A stretch of 64,000 bases of DNA, taken from NCBI RefSeq assembly GCF_000406925.1, contig NZ_KE136347.1, positions 794,913-858,912 of the forward strand. Reading direction: 5' to 3'. The notes below the pieces were generated by a model. It had not been told where the DNA came from, searched no databases, and saw only the letters and a list, made by a program, of their open reading frames with translations. Made by a program: the position numbers and the translations under genes. This DNA comes from Enterococcus columbae DSM 7374 = ATCC 51263. GTDB lineage: Bacteria > Bacillota > Bacilli > Lactobacillales > Enterococcaceae. This document shows, piece after piece, positions 48,031 to 58,017 of the stretch (position 1 is the stretch's first letter; each line of letters begins with the position of its first letter).

Positions 48031-51000
48031 TTATTCTTTTTCCTTTTCCATTCGTTTAGCTTGTCGTTGTGCGCGACGTGCTAAGCGACGAGCTTCTCTT
48101 TCCGGATCAACGACTCTTTCTCGTGTTTTTCTAGGTTTTGCTTCTTCGGCTGAATTACTTTCATTTGATTTGGCTTCTGTGCTTGGTTCTAATTTTTGAC
48201 GAATTTTTTCCTCTAAACCAGCCATTCTTGCATAATTGTAAAAGCGTCGTTTGGCATCATTGACCGTTTTTTCAAATAATTCATTGGCATATTCAGGATG
48301 TTCACGTTCTAACGAAGCAAAACGGACTTGCGTACGCATAAAATCAGGCATCGTTGCAAAATCAGGTTTCTTATAATCCAAAGTCATTGGGGTTTTCCCT
48401 TGCGCTTTTAATGCTGGATTATAGCGATATAATGACCAATAACCTGAGCTGACTGCGTCTTTCGCTTCTTGAATCGATTGACGCATCCCACCGGCTAAGC
48501 CGTGTACGATACATGGGGTGTAGGCAATGATCACTGACGGTCCAGGAAATTTCTCGGCTTCTTCAAAGGCCTTCATCGTTTGAATTGCATTGGCACCAGA
48601 CGCAATTTGGGCAACATAGACATTTCCGTAAGTCATCGCCATCATCCCTAAATCTTTTTTCGCAGCATTCTTGCCACTCGCAGCAAATTTAACAATGGCT
48701 GAAGCAGGTGTTGCTTTCGAGATTTGACCACCTGTATTAGAATAAACTTCATTATCTAAGATCAACATATTTACATCTGCACCGGTAGCAATTACATGGT
48801 CAATGCCTCCAAAGCCGATGTCATAAGCCCAACCATCGCCACCAATCATCCATTGACTTGGCTTCACAAACAAATCATCTTCTTTAAGAATCTCTGCCAA
48901 GGCAGGTACTTGCGCGACCTCAGCTTGCATGGCCGCCTTTAATTTTTTCGCTCTTTGTTGGGTTCCTTCGCTAACACTTAAATGGGCTTGCCAGTCTTTA
49001 ATCAATGCCTGTAATTCAGCAGAAACGCTTGGCAAGACTTCATTCATTTTATTCGCCAAGGCTTCACGGCGAGTTTGGTTAGCAATCATCATCCCATAAC
49101 CAAATTCAGCGTTATCTTCTAATAATGAATTGGACCAGGCCGGACCTTGCCCTTCATCATTTGTAGTATATGGCGTAACCGGTGCTGCAGCTCCCCAAAT
49201 GGACGAACAACCAGTCGCATTAGCGATCATCATCCGATCCCCAAACATTTGCGTCAGTAGCTTCACATATGGTGTTTCACCACATCCAGAACACGCACCA
49301 GAAAATTCTAATAAAGGTTTATTGAATTGGCTGTGCATGATGCTACCTGGACGCGTTGGATTTTCTTTTTGTTTTAAGGTCATTGAAAAGGCCCAATTAA
49401 TGGCTTCTTCTTTCATTTCCTCATAAGGACGCATTTTGAGCGCCTTACCTTTTGCTGGGCAAGCCTCAACACATAAACCACAACCCGTACAATCTTCAAC
49501 GGATACTTGAATTCGATATTTCAAACCATCCGCGCCACGCATATCGCGAACAATATAACCTTCTGGTGCTTCTTGCATTTCTTCTTCATCAGCTAAGAAT
49601 GGGCGAATCGCCGCATGCGGACAAACAAAAGCACATTCATTACACATGGTACAACGATCACTAATCCACTCTGGAACCTCTAGAGCTATTCCACGTTTTT
49701 CAACAGCGGTGGTTCCTAAAGGCATCTCACCAGCAACCATATTGTTATTAACAAAAGCACTAACTGGAATTTGATCTCCTTTTTGTGCATTCACTGGTTC
49801 AACAATTTCTTCTACAAATTTTGAAGCTCGACTCAACCGTTTTTGTGTTGGATCTAAATCGGCCCATTCTTTAGGGACCTCCACCTTACGTAAATATGCT
49901 AAGGTTTGATCCATCGCTTGCTGATTTAACTGGACAATTTTTTCTGATTTATGGCCATAAGCTTTGCGTACCTGTTCTTTTAATAAGGACAAAGCTTCTT
50001 CAAACGGCATCACATCTGTTAATTTAAAGAAGGCCGTTTGCATAATGGTGTTGATCCGATTGCGCAAGCCAATTTCTTGGGCTAGACCAACTGCATTAAT
50101 CGTGTAAAATTGAATGTCATTTTCTGCAAGATATTTTTTCAAATGTTTTGGTAAGAAGCGTTGAATTTGCTCATCATTCCAGGTGGTATTTAATAAAAAG
50201 GTTCCACCTTTTTTCAACCCTTGCACTAATTCATATTTATGAACGTAGGCCGGTGTGTGACAAGCAATAAAATCAGCGTTTTCTACCAAATAGGTTGAAC
50301 GAATGGGTTCATCCCCAAACCGTAAATGCGAAACGGTTAAGCCACCTGATTTTTTCGAATCATAGTAAAAATATCCTTGAACAAACTTATCAGTATTGTC
50401 TCCAATAATTTTAATCGAGGATTTATTCGCGCCTACTGTTCCGTCTGAACCAAAGCCCCAGAATTTTGCTTGGAAAGTACCAGGTTGAGTTAAATCTAAA
50501 ACCTCACCTAGCTCTAAAGATAAATGCGTAACATCATCAGTAATACCGATTGTAAAGCGTCGTTTTTGTTCTTTTCTCGGCTTTTGTAATTCATTAAAGA
50601 CAGCTAACATTTGCGCAGGTGTCACATCTTTTGAACCTAAACCATAACGTCCACCAATGACACTAGGGCGAATTTCAGCATCATATAAAGCTGACTGTAC
50701 ATCTAAAAATAATGGTTCACCACCAGCACCGGGTTCTTTTGTGCGATCTAAAACCGCAATCGATTGAACCGTCTGTGGCAACTTCTCTAAGAATACTTCA
50801 TTTGGAAATGGTCGGTACAAATGAATATTGATAAAACCAACTTTACGCCCTTGAGCATTGAGATAGTCAACAGTTTGTTCAATCGCTTGTGCTGCCGAGC
50901 CCATCACGACGATGACTTCCGTTGCATCAGGCGCACCATAATAATTAACCAAATCATAATTGGTTCCACGAATTTCATTAATTTCCTGCATATAATGCTG

Positions 51001-51723
51001 GATTATAGCGGGTACTTGATCATAATATGTATTAATCGTTTCTCTTTGTTGGAAATGAATATCTGGATTTTGATTCATCCCACTTACCGTTGGATGGTTC
51101 GGATTCATTGCACGTTTACGAAAAGCATTCAGTTCCGTCCAAGGAATCAACTTTTCTAAATCAGCATAATCAATGACTTCAATTTTTTGTAATTCATGAC
51201 TCGTTCTAAAACCATCAAAAAAGTTTAAAATCGGTAAGCTAGCTTTTAAACTAGTTAAGTGAGCAACTGCAGCTAAATCCATTACTTCCTGGACACTGCT
51301 TTCAGCCAACATCACAAAGCCGGTTTGACGTGTCGCCATTACGTCTGTTTGATCACCAAAAATATTTAACGCATTGGTAGTCACTGCTCGACTGGCAACA
51401 TGAAACACCGTCGGCAAAAGCTCACCGGCAATTTTATACATATTAGGAATCATCAATAATAAGCCCTGAGAAGCAGTGTAAGTGGTAGTCAAGGCCCCCG
51501 TTTTTAAGGAACCATGCACTGCACCCGCAGCACCAGCCTCGGATTGCATCTCAATAACTTTTACGCGTTCACCAAATAAATTCTTGCGACCAGTAGCCGA
51601 CCATTGATCAACTAACTCAGCCATTGGTGAACTAGGCGTAATCGGATAAATCGCCGCCACTTCTGAAAAGGCATAGGAAATATAGGCCGCAGCTGTATTT
51701 CCATCCATTGTTTTTTTCTTCAT
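48031..51723 (-). CDS. nifJ: Pyruvate:ferredoxin (flavodoxin) oxidoreductase
   Basis: 1230 residues. It oxidises pyruvate to acetyl-CoA and CO2 and reduces ferredoxin or flavodoxin. The opening MDGNTAAAYISYAFSEVAAI, two ferredoxin clusters (CTMCNECAFVCP and CTGCGLCVEACP), the proximal cluster CSGCGETPY with ATGCSSIWG, and the TPP site GGDGWAYDIG are present. The last 50 residues are an unusual Lys/Arg/Glu-rich tail. The ATG at 51723 has GAGGTG upstream; the open frame continues 27 codons further without signals. The enzyme suits anaerobic life and is not general in enterococci. No ferredoxin gene is nearby. Confidence 0.95.
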   Translation of the reverse strand: MKKKTMDGNTAAAYISYAFSEVAAIYPITPSSPMAELVDQWSATGRKNLFGERVKVIEMQSEAGAAGAVHGSLKTGALTTTYTASQGLLLMIPNMYKIAGELLPTVFHVASRAVTTNALNIFGDQTDVMATRQTGFVMLAESSVQEVMDLAAVAHLTSLKASLPILNFFDGFRTSHELQKIEVIDYADLEKLIPWTELNAFRKRAMNPNHPTVSGMNQNPDIHFQQRETINTYYDQVPAIIQHYMQEINEIRGTNYDLVNYYGAPDATEVIVVMGSAAQAIEQTVDYLNAQGRKVGFINIHLYRPFPNEVFLEKLPQTVQSIAVLDRTKEPGAGGEPLFLDVQSALYDAEIRPSVIGGRYGLGSKDVTPAQMLAVFNELQKPRKEQKRRFTIGITDDVTHLSLELGEVLDLTQPGTFQAKFWGFGSDGTVGANKSSIKIIGDNTDKFVQGYFYYDSKKSGGLTVSHLRFGDEPIRSTYLVENADFIACHTPAYVHKYELVQGLKKGGTFLLNTTWNDEQIQRFLPKHLKKYLAENDIQFYTINAVGLAQEIGLRNRINTIMQTAFFKLTDVMPFEEALSLLKEQVRKAYGHKSEKIVQLNQQAMDQTLAYLRKVEVPKEWADLDPTQKRLSRASKFVEEIVEPVNAQKGDQIPVSAFVNNNMVAGEMPLGTTAVEKRGIALEVPEWISDRCTMCNECAFVCPHAAIRPFLADEEEMQEAPEGYIVRDMRGADGLKYRIQVSVEDCTGCGLCVEACPAKGKALKMRPYEEMKEEAINWAFSMTLKQKENPTRPGSIMHSQFNKPLLEFSGACSGCGETPYVKLLTQMFGDRMMIANATGCSSIWGAAAPVTPYTTNDEGQGPAWSNSLLEDNAEFGYGMMIANQTRREALANKMNEVLPSVSAELQALIKDWQAHLSVSEGTQQRAKKLKAAMQAEVAQVPALAEILKEDDLFVKPSQWMIGGDGWAYDIGFGGIDHVIATGADVNMLILDNEVYSNTGGQISKATPASAIVKFAASGKNAAKKDLGMMAMTYGNVYVAQIASGANAIQTMKAFEEAEKFPGPSVIIAYTPCIVHGLAGGMRQSIQEAKDAVSSGYWSLYRYNPALKAQGKTPMTLDYKKPDFATMPDFMRTQVRFASLEREHPEYANELFEKTVNDAKRRFYNYARMAGLEEKIRQKLEPSTEAKSNESNSAEEAKPRKTRERVVDPEREARRLARRAQRQAKRMEKEKE

Positions 51724-51971
51724 TAATCTATTGCACCTCAGTGATTGTTCAAATTTTTGACATGGGGGATTTGCGTCAAAAAAATTGACTGTCCAATACT
51801 TCATTATAAATAAAATAAAGGAAATAGGTAAGGCTTTTTACTTATTTTTTTAGGAGAAGTCAACTTTTTTTAATTATCAACTCTAATCATAGCGAATAAA
51901 TGCTAATTTGCCAAACAAATGATTTTGCAATCTAACTCAAATCAGCTAAACTAACAATTGAGGTGATAAAA

Positions 51972-52493
51972 ATGGATATTTCAGTAATTAAACCAGAACA
52001 TACCAATGAAAATACTGGACTAACAATTGGTAAGCAGACTGCAAATAAAGTCAGTCTTGAATTTATGAATTTACGTTGCCCTTATTGTAAAAAATGGTTC
52101 TTCGATTCAAAAGAGACGTTAAATCGTGCCGTCGCTGAAGGTAAATTACGTCGAGTGATTAAGCTATTTGACAAAGAAAAACCAAGCTTACAACGTGGCA
52201 ATGTGATGCATCAATATGTGGATACAACTAATGAAGCAACCATTTTACAAAGCATCGAAACGATTTATCAGCATCAAGATGAATGGGGCAACCTATCCCT
52301 TGAAGAAGTGGCTACTTATGCTGAAGAAGTGTTACATTTAAAACGCAATACGAGCCATGCTGCTGTAAAAGAAGCAATTGTTAACGAAGCCAATCAAGCC
52401 AATATTGTCTTTGTGCCAACGATTATCTTAGGAAATCACATTTTCGATGAAAACATCACAGAAGATGAATTAACCCAATACATCAATGAATAA
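51972..52493 (+). CDS. DsbA-family thioredoxin-fold protein
   Basis: 173 residues, cytoplasmic (no signal peptide). The thioredoxin fold has an active-site CPYC in MNLRCPYCKKW and the cis-Pro loop IVFVPTIIL, with a helical insert between. It is probably a thiol oxidoreductase. I chose ATG 51972, with GAGGTG upstream; the GTG three codons earlier overlaps that site. It is divergent from nifJ and has its own terminator. Confidence 0.85.
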   Translation: MDISVIKPEHTNENTGLTIGKQTANKVSLEFMNLRCPYCKKWFFDSKETLNRAVAEGKLRRVIKLFDKEKPSLQRGNVMHQYVDTTNEATILQSIETIYQHQDEWGNLSLEEVATYAEEVLHLKRNTSHAAVKEAIVNEANQANIVFVPTIILGNHIFDENITEDELTQYINE

Positions 52494-52572
52494 TTTTGAT
52501 CGGGACTGACCCAAAAGTCGTCAAATAGAAAATTTAAAAATTATTCCTTAATATTTTCAACAAAAGATGAAA

Positions 52573-52631
52573 ATCCGAATGTTCAACTTAATTTTTTTTA
52601 TAAAATTATTGTTGAACATTCGGATGTTTTT
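52573..52631 (+). terminator. Strong terminator after the DsbA-like gene
   Basis: ATCCGAATGTTCAAC (52573-52587) pairs with GTTGAACATTCGGAT (52611-52625), followed by GTTTTTATT. Confidence 0.88.
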
Positions 52632-52700
52632 ATTATTCAGTTTTTATATTGGACATTTGGCTCAGCTTCAAGTCGATGCACATCCTTGTAATCTGTGTTC

Positions 52701-52811
52701 AGTAGCTAGACACTTCGGCGGATAAGCCAGAATGGTAGGAAAGTCTTCACACTATTTTGAACTTTCCTGCCATTCTGGAAAACTTATCCGCTCGTGTCTA
52801 AGCAAGCTACT
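52701..52811. repeat. Intergenic hairpin repeat, unit C
   Basis: A 111-base imperfect inverted repeat. Its outer arm AGTAGCT/AGCTACT is like unit B, while its central arms match unit A2. The header AATCTGTGTTCAG precedes it and TTCACATCCTT follows. It lies between the DsbA-like gene and whiA. Confidence 0.85.
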
Positions 52812-52831
52812 TCACATCCTTGTAGTCTGGT

Positions 52832-53764
52832 TTAGGCTTCTTTGCGTAATTTTTCAGCAAAGTCATTAATTTTACGGATTCGGTGATTAATTCCTGATTT
52901 TGAAATCACACCAGAAGGCACCATTTCCCCTAATTCTTTTAGGCTAACCTCAGGATGCTGCAAGCGTAATTCTGCAATCTCTTGTAATTTTTCAGGCAAA
53001 GCTTTAATACCAACCTTTTCTTTAATAAATTGGATATTTTCGATTTGCTTAGAAGCTGCATCAATCGTTTTATTCAAATTAGCCGTCTCGCAGTTAACCA
53101 AACGATTGACTGAGTTACGCATATCGCGAACAATCCGAACATCTTCAAATTTTAACATCGAATTGGTCGCACCAATCAATACCAAAAAGTCAGCAATTTT
53201 TTCGGCACCTTTGAGATAGGTAATATAACCATTGCGACGTTCTAAGGTACGCGCATTTAAATCAAAATAATTTAACATATTACAAATATCTTGATTATGC
53301 TCTTCATAGATTGAAAAGATTTCTAAATGGTAGCGACTCGTTTCAGGATTATTAATCGAACCTGAAGCCATAAAAGCCCCGCGCAAATATGAACGCATTT
53401 TCTGGCTGTTACCCATCAATTCATCAGAAACATGGGTATCAAACATTAGCCCATCCATTATCCCTAAATCGTTGAGTACGGTTTGTGTTTCATGCTTTAA
53501 ACGAACGATGTATACATTATTTTTCTTCAGCTTCATCTTTCGGCGAACTAATAATTCACTGCGAACGTCATAGTGATCCTTTAATAGGCTATAAATTCGG
53601 CGAGCAATGGCGGCATTTTCAGTTTGAACGTTTAACACAAACTGTTGATTAGCAATACTCAATGAACCATTCATCCGAATTAGGGCTGCTAATTCAGCCT
53701 TAGCGTGCTCACGATGAACTTCTAAAGCAGTTAATTCTTTTTTTACTTCAGCCGCAAACGACAT
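52832..53764 (-). CDS. whiA: DNA-binding protein WhiA
   Basis: 310 residues. The LAGLIDADG-like N-terminal domains ([18 protein letters not shown]) and C-terminal helix-turn-helix ([29 protein letters not shown]) are clear. In Firmicutes it affects cell division and chromosome segregation. It starts one base after the yvcK stop, the third gene of rapZ-yvcK-whiA. Confidence 0.95.
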   Translation of the reverse strand: MSFAAEVKKELTALEVHREHAKAELAALIRMNGSLSIANQQFVLNVQTENAAIARRIYSLLKDHYDVRSELLVRRKMKLKKNNVYIVRLKHETQTVLNDLGIMDGLMFDTHVSDELMGNSQKMRSYLRGAFMASGSINNPETSRYHLEIFSIYEEHNQDICNMLNYFDLNARTLERRNGYITYLKGAEKIADFLVLIGATNSMLKFEDVRIVRDMRNSVNRLVNCETANLNKTIDAASKQIENIQFIKEKVGIKALPEKLQEIAELRLQHPEVSLKELGEMVPSGVISKSGINHRIRKINDFAEKLRKEA

Positions 53765-53765
53765 T

Positions 53766-54776
53766 TCATCGCTCCCTTTCTAATGATTTTGGACCATAAA
53801 CAATGCGCAATAATTCATCGACTACTTTATCTCCATCATGGAAAACGCCCCCATCACGTAAGGCCAAAAAGTCATTGGAAACAACTCGACAGCCTTGTTC
53901 ACGTAAGCCATTAAAATCATGGGTAACTTGAACAAGATACTCATCATATTTTTCATAATCCATATAGTCTTCAGGCACCTTTTCAATATTGACTAAAATC
54001 GTGTCAACAAAATTGGTCTTAAGATGACGATGTAAAACTTTAATATGTTGCGCATCGGTAAAATGCTCGGTCTCCCCTTTTTGGGTCATGATATTACAAA
54101 TATAGACAATTTCAGCCTTCGTTTGTAAAATTGCCTGGGTTATCTCTGGAATCAACAAATTAGGTAAAATACTAGTATAGAGGCTACCCGGTCCTAAAAC
54201 AATCATATCTGCTTCTAAAATTGCGCGCACAACATTGCGACTAGCTTTCGGTGCTTGTTCTTCTTGATGACTGTGCACACTAATTTCTTTAATGGTCTTA
54301 CGTTCTAAAGCAATTTTTGATTCACCTACTGCTTGCGTACCGTCATCAAAAGTCGCATGCAAAACTAACGGTTCTTCTGATGAAGGATAGACATTTCCTT
54401 CTACGTGCATCATTTTATTTAGGATGCGGATCGCTTCATAAGTACTACCGCGCATTTCCGCAATCGCTGCAATAATTAGATTTCCTAGTGCATGATTGGC
54501 TAAAAATTTATCTTCTTTATTAAAACGATATTGAAAAATATCTGAATATAATTTTGGCATATCAGATAAAGAGACTAAAACATTACGTAAATCACCTGGT
54601 GGTACCATGTGCTTGACCGAATCCCGCAACACACCACTACTACCTCCATCATCAGCGACTGTTACAATAGCGGTAATGTCCACTCCTTGATTGCGTAAAC
54701 TCTTTAAAATGACTGGTAATCCAGTGCCTCCACCCATGACAACAATTTTGGGTTTTCTAATTCGATAAGTTTTCAT
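53766..54776 (-). CDS. yvcK: YvcK family (gluconeogenesis factor) protein
   Basis: 336 residues. The nucleotide-binding start [17 protein letters not shown], then [21 protein letters not shown] and the later [14 protein letters not shown] define the family. It binds UDP-sugars and is needed for cell-wall growth on gluconeogenic carbon. The start overlaps the rapZ stop by four bases. Confidence 0.95.
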   Translation of the reverse strand: MKTYRIRKPKIVVMGGGTGLPVILKSLRNQGVDITAIVTVADDGGSSGVLRDSVKHMVPPGDLRNVLVSLSDMPKLYSDIFQYRFNKEDKFLANHALGNLIIAAIAEMRGSTYEAIRILNKMMHVEGNVYPSSEEPLVLHATFDDGTQAVGESKIALERKTIKEISVHSHQEEQAPKASRNVVRAILEADMIVLGPGSLYTSILPNLLIPEITQAILQTKAEIVYICNIMTQKGETEHFTDAQHIKVLHRHLKTNFVDTILVNIEKVPEDYMDYEKYDEYLVQVTHDFNGLREQGCRVVSNDFLALRDGGVFHDGDKVVDELLRIVYGPKSLERER

Positions 54777-55660
54777 GAACGATTCACCGTCTCCTTACGC
54801 TTATCTTTATCACGGTGCGTAATGTTCACAGGATAATTGGCTTCTTTAATAAATTTACCAATCCGTTCGGTCAATGCAACTGAACGGTGTTGTCCACCCG
54901 TACAGCCAATACCAATCGTCAAGCTACTTTTGCCTTCTTTGACATAGCCTGGTAAAATTTGTAATAATAACTGACTAAAGGATTGGAAAAATTGCTCTGT
55001 TTCAGCAAAATTCATTACATAATCATAAACTTCCTTATCACAACCAGTTAACGGGCGTAATTCAGGAACATAATGAGGATTAGGTAGGAAACGTACATCC
55101 ATAACAATATCCGCATCGATAGGCAAACCATATTTAAATCCAAACGAAACCATCTCTACTCTAAAGCCTGTATCGTGACTATTTCTGAATTCTTGATTAA
55201 TTTTTTCACGTAACTGTCTTGGGGTAAGCGTTGTGGTATCGATGACTAGCGTTGCCTTCACCTTTAAATCTTCCAAAATCGCGCGCTCTTTACGAATTCC
55301 TTCTGTTACTAAACCATCCATCGCCATTGGATGAACACGTCTTGTTTCTTTATAACGTGAAACCAATTCAACATCGGAAGCATCTAAAAACAAAATTTGT
55401 GTATCGATTAAATGCGTATTTTCAATCTCAACTAACATACTTTGAATTTCTTCAAAAAATGATCTTGAACGTAAATCTACCACTAACGCAATTTTTGTTA
55501 CTTTACCGGATTCCTTGATTAATTCCCAAAATTTAGGGATTAGGCTAGGAGGCATATTATCTACGCAAAAATAACCCATATCTTCAAAACTTTGGATGGC
55601 GACTGTTTTTCCTGCACCACTCATCCCTGTAATAATTACCAAGCTTAATTGATCAGCCAT
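54773..55660 (-). CDS. rapZ: RapZ-family nucleotide-binding protein (YvcJ)
   Basis: 295 residues. The N-terminal P-loop [24 protein letters not shown] and the C-terminal domain with [23 protein letters not shown] and [10 protein letters not shown] are typical. In E. coli RapZ controls GlmS through small RNAs; in Gram-positives the role is less clear. GGAGGAG places the start at 55660. Confidence 0.94.
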   Translation of the reverse strand: MADQLSLVIITGMSGAGKTVAIQSFEDMGYFCVDNMPPSLIPKFWELIKESGKVTKIALVVDLRSRSFFEEIQSMLVEIENTHLIDTQILFLDASDVELVSRYKETRRVHPMAMDGLVTEGIRKERAILEDLKVKATLVIDTTTLTPRQLREKINQEFRNSHDTGFRVEMVSFGFKYGLPIDADIVMDVRFLPNPHYVPELRPLTGCDKEVYDYVMNFAETEQFFQSFSQLLLQILPGYVKEGKSSLTIGIGCTGGQHRSVALTERIGKFIKEANYPVNITHRDKDKRKETVNRS

Positions 55661-55841
55661 ATTTATCTCCTCCATTCTACTTAATAAACTGTTATTCGCT
55701 TTATTATATCATTCCGGGCGTATCATTGCGAATATTTTATTGTTTTTTTTTATGTTATGAATCCATAAAATTATTCACTTAGTAAAAACTAAGAATAGGC
55801 ATGTTTTAATGACTTAGCCTAGGCATTAAGCAGACAAAAAG

Positions 55842-55868
55842 AAAAATCGAAGCAAAGCCACGATTTTT
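55842..55868 (-). terminator. Terminator of the aslA-racD pair
   Basis: AAAAATCG (55842-55849) pairs with CGATTTTT (55861-55868); CTTTTTG follows on the minus strand. Confidence 0.7.
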
Positions 55869-55874
55869 CACGAT

Positions 55875-56600
55875 TTATTCATTTTCAGTAAGTGCGTGCT
55901 TACGTAATTCGAGCGCCTTTTCAATTGTTCGATCAACAAGTATCGACTGGGCATCGATAATGGTGTAGTCATGCTCTTTGGTAATGTACTCAGCCACTAA
56001 GGATAGTTCCGTACAACCTAAAATAACTGCACTACAGCCTTTTTGATAACAATCATCAATGATTTCAAAAAATAAGTCTAAATTGATATAATCTCGTTCT
56101 TTGACATCATGATAGATTAAATGATTGATTTTTTGTTGAATGGCCTCTTCTGGAATATAGTAAGCCACATTTTGTTTTTCCAATTCAGCAGCATAAACGC
56201 CAGCTTTTACACTACCTTCAGTACCTAGAAAGGCTACCGTACCTTGAATATTTTGGCGTTTAATTTCATTAACAGCCTCTTTAGGCATATGCATAATTGG
56301 AATCTTCGTAGCCGCTTGTAATTCATCAAAAAAATAATGGGCGGTATTACAGGTTAAAACGATAAAAGCAGGCTGCAATAGATTTTGTTGCGCTAAATCC
56401 TCAACTAAGTAAGTAACCGGACTTTCATTTGATTCCCCGAGAATATACGCTGTCCGATCAGGGACGCTTGCATGATTGAAAAGTACGTAATTCAAATAAT
56501 CCTGGTCCTTAGTCGTTGGTGTACGCTTATTCAACAAACGAACAAAGCTCTCTGTTGCCATTGTTCCCATACCACCTAGAATGCTAAAAAAATTGCGCAT
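55875..56600 (-). CDS. racD: Aspartate racemase
   Basis: 241 residues of the Asp/Glu racemase family. Both catalytic cysteines are visible in [11 protein letters not shown] and ILGCTELSL, along with the opening LGGMGTMAT. The start shares a base with the aslA stop, so both are translated together. It should supply D-aspartate to the adjoining ligase. Confidence 0.88.
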   Translation of the reverse strand: MRNFFSILGGMGTMATESFVRLLNKRTPTTKDQDYLNYVLFNHASVPDRTAYILGESNESPVTYLVEDLAQQNLLQPAFIVLTCNTAHYFFDELQAATKIPIMHMPKEAVNEIKRQNIQGTVAFLGTEGSVKAGVYAAELEKQNVAYYIPEEAIQQKINHLIYHDVKERDYINLDLFFEIIDDCYQKGCSAVILGCTELSLVAEYITKEHDYTIIDAQSILVDRTIEKALELRKHALTENE

Positions 56601-57856
56601 TATAGACCTTCTTTCGTTTGGAAATATTTTTGGTAATCCTCTTCATATTTTTTATAGACATATCTCATCAAAAGATGGTGTCTTATAGAACGGTCCTTCT
56701 TATAAAATAAGGTTGAACCATATTTACCTTGCTTTAATAAGGCCAACGCCTCATCTTTAGCCGGTGATGCTTTTGTATATTTTTTAAAAATAGAAACTGG
56801 TACATTTAACCATAATTTCGCATGTTCACCTTTAGCTTTACCATAGACCGTTTGAGTGAATGGTTGATTAAAAATTAAATCTTCGGTAATAAATTTCGCT
56901 AAATTTAGACCATTTAGAGTAACAAAGAAGCTACTTCTTCCTTGACGAAGATTGATTTCAAATAATTTATAAATACCATCACGTGGGTCGTACTTCATAT
57001 CAAAGTTAGCAAATCCAACGTAATTAATTCGTTTTAAAAATTGAGCGACATCGTGATATATCTGTTCATTTTCATCCGGTAAAATAACTGTATAGTTACC
57101 TACTGAACCAGGTGCTGGATCTTCCAGTAAAGGATGGCCTAAACACATCATACGGACATTATGGTTATGGTCAACATAGACATTTAACACGCGCATATTA
57201 CTATCATCACCAGGGATAAAATCTTGAACAATCATTTCACTAGTATAGCCAGCCTGATAAATGCGGGCAACAATTGTTTCAAATTCCTGGCGATTATCAA
57301 TGATAAAAGCTTTTTTACGACCTTCAAAATCAATTGATAGCCATTCTACACTATTGGCCGGTTTGAGGGCAACCGGAAATGCGAACGGTAATTCTTGTTT
57401 AAATTGACCATCTTCCAAATGATTTTTATTTAAAATAAACGTCTTAGGATAAGGAAGGCCATATTGTTCACAGGTTTCATAAAATGTTACCTTATTAATT
57501 AGCACCTTAAACAAATCATAGTCATTGGCAATAAAAGTATAATAAGGCGCTAATTTTTCTTTATTTTGTGAAAGTAATTCAGCATAGCCATCCCCACAAG
57601 GAATCAATAAATATTTTTTATCTGTATGATTAAATTCCGTTTTCGCTAATTCAATTAATTTTTCAGAAAATACCGGATCTTTGTCAAATCCTTCATGCAA
57701 ACGCACATCCACTATTTTCGTAAAGCGAGTAGGTGCCAATTGATGGCTACCAATAGCAATTGGTTTCATTTGGTAGGCTTCATTAAAAGCTCTAGCCATC
57801 CCATATACATTCATATCAGTTCCTAATAAAATCGGAACAAACTTATCTTCTTGCAT
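56600..57856 (-). CDS. aslA: D-aspartate ligase, peptidoglycan bridge synthesis
   Basis: 418 residues, ATP-grasp fold. The sequence follows the E. faecium D-Asp ligase closely through the opening [54 protein letters not shown] and [19 protein letters not shown]. That enzyme attaches D-Asp to the epsilon-amino group of L-Lys in the peptidoglycan precursor. With racD it implies a Lys-D-Asx type wall, as in E. faecium and several relatives. Confidence 0.92.
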   Translation of the reverse strand: MQEDKFVPILLGTDMNVYGMARAFNEAYQMKPIAIGSHQLAPTRFTKIVDVRLHEGFDKDPVFSEKLIELAKTEFNHTDKKYLLIPCGDGYAELLSQNKEKLAPYYTFIANDYDLFKVLINKVTFYETCEQYGLPYPKTFILNKNHLEDGQFKQELPFAFPVALKPANSVEWLSIDFEGRKKAFIIDNRQEFETIVARIYQAGYTSEMIVQDFIPGDDSNMRVLNVYVDHNHNVRMMCLGHPLLEDPAPGSVGNYTVILPDENEQIYHDVAQFLKRINYVGFANFDMKYDPRDGIYKLFEINLRQGRSSFFVTLNGLNLAKFITEDLIFNQPFTQTVYGKAKGEHAKLWLNVPVSIFKKYTKASPAKDEALALLKQGKYGSTLFYKKDRSIRHHLLMRYVYKKYEEDYQKYFQTKEGL

Positions 57857-58017
57857 GTTTCACACTCTCTTCATCAATTGCTTTTGAAAATAAAATTTTC
57901 AAAACATTTACAACGACCATCATACCATAAAGAAAAGGTCAATCATAGAGACTTTTCTTTGATTCACCAATTCTTTTATAAAAATATAACAATTGAATTA
58001 TTTTTTTCATTGAATAC

